Below are positions 11,901 through 16,717 of a DNA stretch of 39,016 bases, in pieces. The DNA is from a virus. The stretch lies in the IMG/VR virus record IMGVR_UViG_3300018405_000776, positions 1 to 39,016 of that record. One strand, given 5' to 3'. Position 1 is the first letter of the stretch. Every line of letters starts with the position of its first letter. Under the pieces are notes generated by a model, which ran no database searches, was not told where the DNA came from, and was given only the letters and a program-made list of their open reading frames with translations. Position numbers and translations under genes: made by a program.

Positions 11901-13681
11901 TGCCTTACGCTATCGACTCGGATTTGAAGTCTGTTCTCGACACGATACTTACGCCAGAAGCTTTCGGTGTGTTGTCGCGCATTCTGGTTGCTCCGACCCG
12001 TGCTTTCACCAAGGGCACGACAGCTCTCTACCCTGGATTCGCCGCGATGAATCTTGTCGTCGACCAAATTACGGCGACCGCTCAATCAAGGACTGGCTAT
12101 GTTCCTGTTGTCAGCCAAATCAAGCAGCTCGGGAAAGCATTGGGAAGCGACTCTTCGCCAGAGTCTCAATTCATTCGAGAGTATATGAACTTGGCCGGGG
12201 CAACCCAGACCATGACTGGCTGGAACGAACTCCCTCCCGACAAAGCCAAGCGGATGATTGCCAAGGAAGTCGGGGCGCTCAAAAAATTGAGGAAGGGGTT
12301 AGAAATGGGCGGAACCATAGCGGGCTTGCCGTCGCAGTCTTCTGAAATCTTCACGCGAGCCAGCGAGTACATGAACGCCCGTTTGGCCGGCGATAATCAA
12401 CTCGTGGCGCTTGAGAAGGCCGGTCGAGTCTCGGCGCCGTTTCACCATGTCGGATCCTGGGGGCTTGGCGTGGGTTCTTCGCAACTTGGTCGCACTTGGG
12501 TGCGCACGCTTCCGTATTTCAACGCTGCTCTGCAAGTGAATAAGGAATACGCGAAAGCCATGACGACAAAGGGGCGCAAGTCCCGGGCGATGGCAGTCAC
12601 GGCAATACTTCTGTCTGCAAAGGTCGCCGAGTTAATTCCCATGATGTTGCTCGCTTCCGATGACCAGCGGGAAAAATACAAGGATGTGGAGCCGGATTAC
12701 TTTGCCCGCTATATCTTCCTTCCCCATTGGAATGGAAAAGACCTGCTGCGATTCCGCGTTCCTGAGCAAATGACGATGCTTGCCTCACCAATCAACATGG
12801 CGCTTCAAAACGCCATGATGGATAACAATTTTGATAGGGGTGACATGAAGGATGCCGCGATGGCGTGGGTTCCGGATCAGTTCGACCCTTCTGAGCCAAC
12901 GAGGTTCTTTCTGTCATTCCTGCCCCACGTTTCTAAAGTGACCGCTGAGACTGCCATGAACAAACGAACATGGCCGAAAATTCGCGATCTTGAGCCGGAT
13001 TACATGACAAAAGGTCGAAACGCAAAGCTTCCGCAAAATCGCACGTTCAAGACTACATCTGCTGTCGCTAAAGAGTTGGGCGAGCTAACAGGACTTTCGC
13101 CAATCAAGATTGATCACTTCATGGAAGGGATGCTTGGACGGTCAATCAAGATGGTTACTAAAACGAATAGCGAATGGGAAAAGCAGATTAGGCCATTTGA
13201 GCAACGATACTATTTCACCGCCGCCAGAAACGTACGCGATTTCTACGAACAAAAGGAAAAGACCCAACAACTTTACAATTCTGTAAAGCAGCGCGAAGTC
13301 GAAGTTTCCCGCGAGCACGGCAAACAGATATTCAAAGACATGCAATTGGCAAAGCGTGTGGACGAGCTTCTCAAGCGTTATCGTGAACTCGACGAGGACG
13401 GACTTGAAGACTCCGAAGACGCGTATCGCTTAAGGAAAGACATCATCGAGAAGATCAACATGATGAGTCCAAACCCATTGACCAGTCCAGACGGGGAAAA
13501 GCCGCAGTCGATTAAGCGTGAACAGGCGACACCGCAAGCGTCCAAATTTTCGCCAACACCGGCACCGAAGGAACCAAATAAGCGATCCGTCGCCCAAAGC
13601 CGTCCGCGTTCGCCCTACATCCCTCAGATGCCGCCGCCAAGGCGCAGACCTTCGCTGCCAAGTCCTATGGCGACAGTGTAG
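2975..13681 (+). CDS. Giant polyvalent (DarB-like) phage protein with two zinc-peptidase motifs, ParB-like motif and LPD38-like region
   Basis: This 3568-residue multidomain protein is of the polyvalent type that phages and conjugative elements inject with their DNA. Domains in order: a charged helical N-terminus; a glycine-rich hydrophobic stretch at about 677-690 (FFIGGVAGGAAGG); acidic linkers; zinc-peptidase motif HESGH at 1249-1253; a ParB-like segment with GRHR at 1483-1486; Lys/Glu-rich linkers; a second zinc-peptidase HETAH at 2498-2502 with a likely third ligand Glu at about 2562 in EGYATF; a long helical region; an LPD38-like segment around 3000-3230 (ALYPGF near 3016 and a hydrophobic helix at 3205-3228); and a proline-rich basic tail. 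Family knowledge suggests entry with the DNA and action on host proteins or DNA in the new cell. The reading frame is intact over 10.7 kb. Several internal blocks are visibly richer in A+T, which suggests stepwise domain gain. Individual domain names are by eye. Confidence 0.85.
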   Translation: MNPFGYDPFNSKPDKNQIKAEKDAFKSEESKRENLYKSAGIDYDKDRDGRVFAKDSEANRRIGLSAPVIGEDGRVDLDSRREVDGIIQSIPQTGEKIKAAKERRSALSEIAKGHRASLDAFDSQWGAKKVKREVWQDDLGDGIGGYKDVEDIEFEGIDDEDRRDALMQTRKAMLEEADRTERSIGEIDIEIGQYHEARQKWIEQQRSRLGAKPGDIPELDEQRDPDVEIGSPEWYQRIEAHGGVVGGGKKPPLPSPLELANGQIVGKNDPIPQGDPAFHRTVEGQGDGVTAKVTDEFQISQADVDAAQAEQLGYTVNPDGTMTRSTKVSPTEVETEQEKPKFLMGERVESMREAGARPLEVANVLSENAKALRKHLKRDLSPEQRAFTESQFEQNAEYLASFIDQLSEKERKDLDPGVVDRALDLFQSGASAASSYGYSGIAGLARAADIGSQWLDNTFFGDSYEQGEGMFPQIAQLAQSLSRDSESFGVGEVAQGRMENQISGVLLGQLPSQMALTFVSGPSSTFSGASKLMRGINSVANKAQVGLASMWGAMFDENISEAEQTMMKSFDQMTPEERNKAAKSAIVGATAQTALERAGIGIVLGQKIFKGSKQLSTDKFLEGFLGKGTFGAFTKSFLGEGFTETGQEALKDAVAKFFYDADRDLWDEESVMDRLKVFFIGGVAGGAAGGARSAFQQIMGEQAAQLPEDQQKEMAAAIEESYFYKKARQQVAQELGPVEFSELTPEQQAELVEAKREEMGVSDEELARVRAATEELFNTKPEPESGLKVFTVTKNIPDVGERKQKVFAKSFEEAMEMVQGEDGVGDFSIESEPEVLTEMVPTFVFTSKSGEEVTIESENPVEARKQLPEGFEIAAMRSGEAVERPVKVDIEPQSADESSDNTDTTRTAATEQSVPVPPAEKPDDGSGEPTVDSDTGAGPAPELSTVQVDLGSLSDSEVQNVKKQLRQKLVNAREAEKAGRPVVGGTGSIESDYNAVSDYLESRKQTSESTQDTPKARNPDAAGLPTDAPATERSGGAEPEAELIKKIKSAKSREELVNAQGELVKSLSDGDRVDDKTTGSSLVLKSRKKSKNTGLETITLDLVGEIDGESDVFLDAVLYQEQKDGSWKFLGSPDGVLNNSSDFSVRRKSKDSKQPEPSAPKARKLTEIKDAFKLSERGREAVDLIGDAIERVVGPDAFEKVKIDIVPASEMPEGFADRGGVWDRKTSRLLLNRDAVDNQGDGAILSVFHESGHVIAEAMDDFIRDQWASLTPEQREAAKLEYNPDDTRTDAQLLASKNARQEWFNFQLFRVAREGVETFQKDESLPKPFKDKVVEAWNEIRKIITKWIGDESLSTEALDTRIREILFGEAVSNDTSATTQRDAGRSPQGEGVTPEGESTSVPTNLTRDSLMQRVTSTGAIATEQDISVSEIVVNKDIPQFKEDADPVTGVVEGQQLQGKYDVVKGGRIVVWEKENGEKEVITGRHRLDLAKRTNTAKIPAFVFKESDGFTVQDAMVLDAEFNIADGQGKVKDYAHYFKTVGEGISREEATQRGLLSRLEGRQGWSLGRESVQGLFDLYANNQIAEPKAAAIAAAAPGNEAAQMLAAKQAMANRSLSAEQLRFRTQQIARMGGIEGKSSDQMGLGDLMGSDDFQRIEAEAAKVGDAQAEMSNEIKERIRAGNNAARNPSAAKKMGIDVKNPEATQKQIEDLREELAQLEDPDSETMNRIRERAGLPPLKGEVEAEAETQPEDPNQGGLFGDDTFNLSGQVQGETEADLQAERNRREAESNQEQMFGTDEVRGVKPKPAPKKKLSAAEQKAKDDLADVFSDLEDLAGTPPERPKRKLPKRPDIDKPFEAARKARENGQDEKAAWDQAMARYDAAEKRYKERLAKWVEDAPRVFGWSWKADSFRGEFDRALVVSPDPKGGWRYTNFDRGFLDPKDEWIPSGHYEHKTKLAAVEDAIQEYIRPNAELLDGLAFSPPDRQFSKVIPAAKFPALAKAAQSFVEAELNTPEKFAAFIEEQFGGKLRPYSQSIWNFIMSADETAAQTPQPDWSGVYSGLANQSETKISDGKGRSTIQRSKPKSRLVFSNPIVGPSGSRLLAYEWQFQLEEDVDNLGEEVVRRVSDWSKAEASDATGREIVHQFVVQDNAGNEKIVSAESALQELGFLKRSEGTATKSKMNQVKNLAKLQMELAEVEQRESFNQNIRDELNPVVDAMEVPEVQISDDGKITVGDVVQPGFVLKGNGVEYATNLAVNRWKSNRFNEQLSERGLEFLPESPVAKANLIEKIKKLKDKLGIDEVALTETDQESTQEPQPAEKVEPSPEPEIAAQAQESPQESTESPQVAEEAAPETPTDGRLTKANVTQTAVLPDGSLGFITSVKGDTVTVLSDGITKRINQAETPIKLTDSSKRRRSVSGAVALAAGGQTSIDDFVPDPDEHSAEEIKLFEKSKELIKKHGGQRRIMEGRNPKGTLGVSYNHTGNIAIAALNNIGVAAHETAHNVDRDTGLTLKTMRKVGTTKNGNPKYDPATLPERRELTKVYTEYYPGGKKTDSLHTRMIEGYATFVQKFVEDPKTMRARFPELTKMLTHRDGKYFSERTAALIKDAREIVNAYSKLDPLQKIGSRITNSQTKKQRKWLSTRDKVETFMFDRIWPVEKVAEINGVQMTENDPSVYLREYERTNRVFSHNIQENFFGGESFLAWRDNEYREIHDFNWSTLLKSLKDGKAEDHFDQYLVARRTQADYRKLDGIKEEIDSVTAEIDAIEEGETVPRELTERLSELNGNFRKLSGILENNKISRDLADQSVDQAKSTLPEIARYEQMFDTLVRADLDSLKESGIISEEDHARYANEDGYATFKRDVYDDLINPETGRASSSNVTSKSVSVLKRRTGSEKAIISPLYSSIANHNEILHKSMRQVIWNKLADLVDMNPELMGDIMQREKLEVSFSPETGTAFYPQDSDNNVLMARRNGKRVPYAIDSDLKSVLDTILTPEAFGVLSRILVAPTRAFTKGTTALYPGFAAMNLVVDQITATAQSRTGYVPVVSQIKQLGKALGSDSSPESQFIREYMNLAGATQTMTGWNELPPDKAKRMIAKEVGALKKLRKGLEMGGTIAGLPSQSSEIFTRASEYMNARLAGDNQLVALEKAGRVSAPFHHVGSWGLGVGSSQLGRTWVRTLPYFNAALQVNKEYAKAMTTKGRKSRAMAVTAILLSAKVAELIPMMLLASDDQREKYKDVEPDYFARYIFLPHWNGKDLLRFRVPEQMTMLASPINMALQNAMMDNNFDRGDMKDAAMAWVPDQFDPSEPTRFFLSFLPHVSKVTAETAMNKRTWPKIRDLEPDYMTKGRNAKLPQNRTFKTTSAVAKELGELTGLSPIKIDHFMEGMLGRSIKMVTKTNSEWEKQIRPFEQRYYFTAARNVRDFYEQKEKTQQLYNSVKQREVEVSREHGKQIFKDMQLAKRVDELLKRYRELDEDGLEDSEDAYRLRKDIIEKINMMSPNPLTSPDGEKPQSIKREQATPQASKFSPTPAPKEPNKRSVAQSRPRSPYIPQMPPPRRRPSLPSPMATV

Positions 13682-14660
13682 ATTTGTGCACTTTATTGAA
13701 ATCCAGATAGACGGACACCGAAAAGATCACTGCCGAAAATACGTCGATTATGATCCAATATGTGCGATCCATTGAAAATGGAATAATTGGGTTAAACGTA
13801 GCTCCAACAAACACTAGCAATATGGGTAGCAATAGTCGGTCGTTCAGTATCAAATGCCTTGCTGATAAGGCCACAGCAGAGGTAAAAACGACCCACTTTA
13901 ATATTTGGTAGAAGGCGAATGGCTGGGCTTGAACCGCAGCGAGCCCGAGCAAGATACCGCAAGATACACCAACCATTATCGAAAGTATTCGAGTCCCACT
14001 CGATGCACGGCTACGCCAAGCTTTTCCTTTTGATACGTAGCGCATGAAAATCGCTGCAAATATTGCAATAAGTGCCCCGCCAACTGTCTGCTTAATCAGG
14101 TTTCTTTTGCGAGCGGCTTCCTGTCGCTCAGCTATTTCCCTTTGCTCCTTTTTATCGTCTATGGCTTTCAGTTTTAATTCTGCGGCAGTAGCTGCGTCGC
14201 TCGCGAGACCATCAAGTTTACCAAGTCGATCATGGTGATAGGGGATAGTTTTGAAAAAAGCGTCAGAGTATTCCTGCCCAAGTGAAACTAGGCCATTGAA
14301 ATTACCCCAAATGAATGACTTTCGCAGCAGTCTATATCCATCTTGCTTGCTGTAACGATCTTTAAAAACATCAATAACAATGCCTTTCTCTAATATCTCG
14401 CTGACTTTGAATCGGAGAAAGTCTTCAAACATGTGTTCCCGACCAATCAGGTAAGTCTGGTCGCGGATGCTTAAATCTTTTTTTGCAATGGTTACGTGTT
14501 CACCATTCCACTTTTTAATAAACACGTAGTCATCGTTCGACTCGATCCAGTCTCCTTCGAAAGTAATTCCCTCGCCGGGAACCGTCCAGGTTCTGGCATT
14601 CACTATAAGTGGAATTAGCAAAATTAGGATAAAGGAAGCCAATGCCTGCAATTTACTCAT
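13665..14660 (-). CDS. SHD1-like domain plus multi-pass membrane protein, probable lysogenic cargo (moron)
   Basis: A 331-residue protein on the opposite strand. After an N-terminal signal-like hydrophobic stretch (SFILILLIPLIV) comes a segment, RTWTVPGEGITFEGDW through LSIRDQTYL, that resembles the SHD1 domain common in Planctomycetota and Verrucomicrobiota. A charged helical middle follows, then about four membrane segments. The end, with FNPIIPFSMDRTYWIIID, recalls DUF6804 membrane proteins. I take ATG at 14660 as the start; a GTG two codons upstream is also possible. Its 3' end overlaps the giant gene by 17 bp convergently. It is more A+T-rich than its neighbours and lies alone among + strand genes, which suggests a host-derived cargo gene expressed from the prophage. 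The function is unknown. Confidence 0.7.
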   Translation of the reverse strand: MSKLQALASFILILLIPLIVNARTWTVPGEGITFEGDWIESNDDYVFIKKWNGEHVTIAKKDLSIRDQTYLIGREHMFEDFLRFKVSEILEKGIVIDVFKDRYSKQDGYRLLRKSFIWGNFNGLVSLGQEYSDAFFKTIPYHHDRLGKLDGLASDAATAAELKLKAIDDKKEQREIAERQEAARKRNLIKQTVGGALIAIFAAIFMRYVSKGKAWRSRASSGTRILSIMVGVSCGILLGLAAVQAQPFAFYQILKWVVFTSAVALSARHLILNDRLLLPILLVFVGATFNPIIPFSMDRTYWIIIDVFSAVIFSVSVYLDFNKVHKSTLSP

Positions 14661-14723
14661 ATACACACGTTCTTAAATTCCCACCTAATGTCGAAACTTA
14701 AACGTATCTGCACTTATTTCAGT

Positions 14724-14753
14724 TTAACCCTTGCCTAACCCTCATTTAACCCC
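14724..14753. promoter_or_regulatory. Three TAACCC boxes spaced 11-12 bp in the divergent control region
   Basis: TTAACCC starts at 14724, CTAACCC at 14735 and TTAACCC at 14747, so the centres lie about one DNA turn apart. They sit between the - strand cargo gene and the + strand early operon, where an operator is expected. TAACCC also occurs, on the other strand, inside the 33-bp repeats of the attachment region. This may be a repressor or activator binding array. No binding protein can be assigned. Confidence 0.45.
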
Positions 14754-14773
14754 TACGGATTGAGGCATAAAAT
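14745..14773 (+). promoter_or_regulatory. Possible sigma70-like promoter for the early operon
   Basis: TAAAAT at 14768-14773 matches five of six -10 bases. TTTAAC 17 bp upstream is a weak -35 and overlaps the third TAACCC box, which would make the promoter repressible. The assignment is tentative. Confidence 0.25.
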
Positions 14774-14822
14774 ACTTGCCACGCTCACGCCTGAAGTGGA
14801 TTGTAGGTGCATCGAAAACATA

Positions 14823-14858
14823 GAGCGGACTCCGCTCACCCGTCAGTTGCGGTTTTTT
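14823..14858 (+). terminator. Hairpin and T-run in the leader of the early operon (possible attenuator)
   Basis: GAGCGG/CCGCTC forms a 6-bp stem with a 3-nt loop at 14823-14837. A run of seven T follows at about 14852-14858, separated by roughly 14 nt. The alternative pairing CCGC/GCGG ends directly at the T-run. The rest of the 14661-15005 gap holds a small GCC/GGC hairpin near 14907 and no credible gene. Confidence 0.25.
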
Positions 14859-15005
14859 TGTGCCTCATGATCTTTTTTAGGTCGGGATGACACTGCCGAA
14901 TACAAGACCGCCTTGGCGGGAATAAGCGGGGAACCTTCTCTATGGGTTCGATTGAGTCCCGGCACCGATCAAGTGCCACTTATCCACAATCAGCAACATA
15001 GAGAC

Positions 15006-15314
15006 ATGAGCAAATCAAAAGCGGGCGCGAGCCTGGACACTACGGAGGAAGTGTTCTACCTCCTCGAACTGGACACAATGGAGCAAGCGGAGCTACGCGG
15101 CCCGTTTGACGACCTGCCAAGCGCAGAAGACTACCTGCGCCTCACAGCGCAATCGGAGTTTGCCGAAATGCTGCGGTCAGAAAGCAAGCGGGGCGAAACT
15201 TCGACGCATGACGGAGATTGGACAGGAGAATGTCTGATCGTCAAAGCAGTCAAGCGTGTGAAAGTCAAGATCGACTATTCCGTAGAACTGGAACGAACTG
15301 GAGGTGCAGCATGA
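15006..15314 (+). CDS. Hypothetical small acidic early protein
   Basis: I do not recognise this 102-residue protein (begins MSKSKAGAS). It has mixed charge, no membrane segment and no motif; the C-terminal part (VKRVKVKIDYSVELE) looks like beta strand. I choose ATG 15006; a TTG at 14913 in the same frame would add 31 residues without similarity to anything and runs into the leader. The stop TGA overlaps the ATG of the HNH gene (ATGA at 15311-15314). It is the first gene of a three-gene chain joined by ATGA overlaps that ends in the replication protein, so an accessory role in replication or regulation is plausible. Confidence 0.65.
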   Translation: MSKSKAGASLDTTEEVFYLLELDTMEQAELRGPFDDLPSAEDYLRLTAQSEFAEMLRSESKRGETSTHDGDWTGECLIVKAVKRVKVKIDYSVELERTGGAA

Positions 15315-15877
15315 AAGCGTTAAAACTGCCTTCTAGAGATGCCCTGAACGAGATACTAGACTACGATAGTAGCACTGGAACATTCCGGTGGAAGCGGCGC
15401 TCAGTTAAATGGTTTTTGGAAGGACACAATCCAGTATCCTACTGCCAAAGATGGAATAAACGGTTTGCTGGTAAAGTAGCTGGAAATATCAACGCTCATG
15501 GCTACAGACGGATAGTAATAAATGGTCGTGGTTATTATGCGCATCGGCTTGCTTGGAAGATTACTTACGGAGAGGAACCTAAGTATATTGATCATATTGA
15601 TGGGCAATTCTCGAATAACTGCATTTTAAATCTTAGATCTGTCATCAGGAGGGAGAATCAGAGAAACCAGCCGACGCGTAGTAACAATACATCTGGTGTC
15701 GTTGGTGTATCTTGGGCAGGGGATCGAAGGAAGTGGCACGCATACATACTCGCAGGAGATAATCGAGAAACCTTGGGATACTTTAAAAATAAAAAAGACG
15801 CCATTACTGCTAGAAAGGCCGCAGAGGTAAAGTATGGCTTCCATGAAAATCACGGCAGAAAGGCGGTTGCCCGATGA
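15311..15877 (+). CDS. HNH homing endonuclease with AP2 DNA-binding domain
   Basis: A 188-residue free-standing nuclease. The HNH core shows AHRLAW (His78) and DHIDG at 94-98, followed by NNCILNLR. The C-terminal half, SGVVGVSWAGDRRKW to KYG at about 125-175, is an AP2-like DNA-binding domain. Such enzymes nick or cut at specific sites and spread by repair. The start at 15311 overlaps the previous stop, and its own stop overlaps the next start (ATGA both times), so it has been fitted into the operon without breaking translation. Base composition is visibly richer in A+T than the genes on both sides, a sign of separate origin. Confidence 0.88.
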   Translation: MKALKLPSRDALNEILDYDSSTGTFRWKRRSVKWFLEGHNPVSYCQRWNKRFAGKVAGNINAHGYRRIVINGRGYYAHRLAWKITYGEEPKYIDHIDGQFSNNCILNLRSVIRRENQRNQPTRSNNTSGVVGVSWAGDRRKWHAYILAGDNRETLGYFKNKKDAITARKAAEVKYGFHENHGRKAVAR

Positions 15878-16644
15878 GCTACATCCAAAAGGTCAACGAC
15901 TTTTGGGCGGTGCAGATGGTGTCCGACGACCTGGGCCCCAAAGAGATCGCTCTGTATTTTTGGCTGTTGAACGTGGCAAACCGTCTGCATTGGCCGGATC
16001 AATTCAAGTCTTCTACCTCGAAAGCTTGTGCAGCGCTTGGATTTAGCAGCCGGAGCACTTTTACGCGCTCCCGAGATAGGCTCGTAGGCTCAGGGCTGAT
16101 CTATATTGTGTCGCAGGGCGGTTCCAGTTCGGCGCTCTATTCGTTCGAGAAGTGCGACACTGTCCGGTCACAACCTGCGACACAAACAACGCGCCCTATA
16201 AAGGAGAAGACAGACAAACAGAGAGAGCAGACGGACAAGCCAGCGGCTGCGCCGCCCCCTCTCTCTTTTTCTGAAATGTTGACTGAGGCCAAAATACGGC
16301 ACCCAAAGCGCACGGATGTCGAAGAAATAGCGCACAAGCTGCAAGAATGGGTCGGTGCGAACGGTGGGGCATTCACGCTGTCTCGGCTGAATCAGTGGAT
16401 TGAAAGCGAGAAGCGGCCAAAGTATCGAAAGCCCAAACCGAAACGCACTCCCGACGAACCGGATGGATGGCAAAGTCTGTTCCGGTTTCGCTATGGCAAC
16501 GAGCCTTCTTTGTCGTGGTCGGTTTTCTGGCAGAAGTATCCGGAAGACGCCAATGCGATACTCCGAGAGTGCGACGAAAGCCGAAGCACAAACTGCGACA
16601 CAAATCGGAACGCAAATCGGAACACAAACTGCGACGCGGCGTAA
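15874..16644 (+). CDS. Winged-helix replication initiator-like protein (lambda O / DnaD type)
   Basis: A 256-residue protein. The first 90 residues (LGPKEIALYFWLLNVANRL, then SSRSTFTRSRDRLVGSGLI) look like the winged-helix domain of phage replication initiators and replisome organisers. A Lys/Gln/Pro-rich linker follows, then a helical region (SFSEMLTEAKI to SLSWSVFWQKYPED) and an odd Asn/Thr/Cys/Arg tail encoded by four 12-bp repeats. The start overlaps the HNH stop (ATGA). Repeats inside an initiator gene recall the lambda O gene, whose origin iterons lie within it, so this may be both the initiator gene and the origin. It could instead be a transcription regulator; I favour replication because of the repeats. 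Confidence 0.6.
   Translation: MSYIQKVNDFWAVQMVSDDLGPKEIALYFWLLNVANRLHWPDQFKSSTSKACAALGFSSRSTFTRSRDRLVGSGLIYIVSQGGSSSALYSFEKCDTVRSQPATQTTRPIKEKTDKQREQTDKPAAAPPPLSFSEMLTEAKIRHPKRTDVEEIAHKLQEWVGANGGAFTLSRLNQWIESEKRPKYRKPKPKRTPDEPDGWQSLFRFRYGNEPSLSWSVFWQKYPEDANAILRECDESRSTNCDTNRNANRNTNCDAA
16588..16635 (+). repeat. Four 12-bp iterons (A-B-B'-A), candidate replication origin
   Basis: ACAAACTGCGAC (16588), ACAAATCGGAAC (16600), GCAAATCGGAAC (16612) and ACAAACTGCGAC (16624) lie head to tail without gaps at the 3' end of the initiator-like gene. An 11/12 match to the first unit, ACAACCTGCGAC, occurs at 16170-16181 in the same gene. A short A-rich stretch follows the array. This matches the lambda plan of iterons within the O gene. 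Confidence 0.55.
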
Positions 16645-16657
16645 AAACCATCTCCCA

Positions 16658-16689
16658 ATAAAATGCAACCTATGGACGCGGGGGCATAA
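16658..16689 (+). promoter_or_regulatory. Conserved 20-bp intergenic element, copy 2, with mini-ORF MQPMDAGA
   Basis: ATAAAATGCAACCTATGGAC lies at 16658-16677. ATG 16663 opens an 8-codon frame (MQPMDAGA) ending at TAA 16687-16689. The portal ATG is 40 nt after the element, with GGAG about 12 nt before it. This copy and copy 3 are identical over all 20 bases although their flanks differ. Confidence 0.6.
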
Positions 16690-16717
16690 ATCGTCCTATT
16701 TCTGGAGTCACGAACCG

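Noticed and set aside
14881-14965. tRNA-like stretch: GTCGGGA pairs with TCCCGGC about 80 nt apart, with GGTTCGATT between
   Set aside because: No T-stem, D arm or anticodon arm can be folded; chance pairing.
16400-16717. Upstream extension of the portal frame
   Set aside because: Overlaps the replication gene and the conserved element; the portal ATG at 16718 has GGAG upstream and family-like N-terminus.
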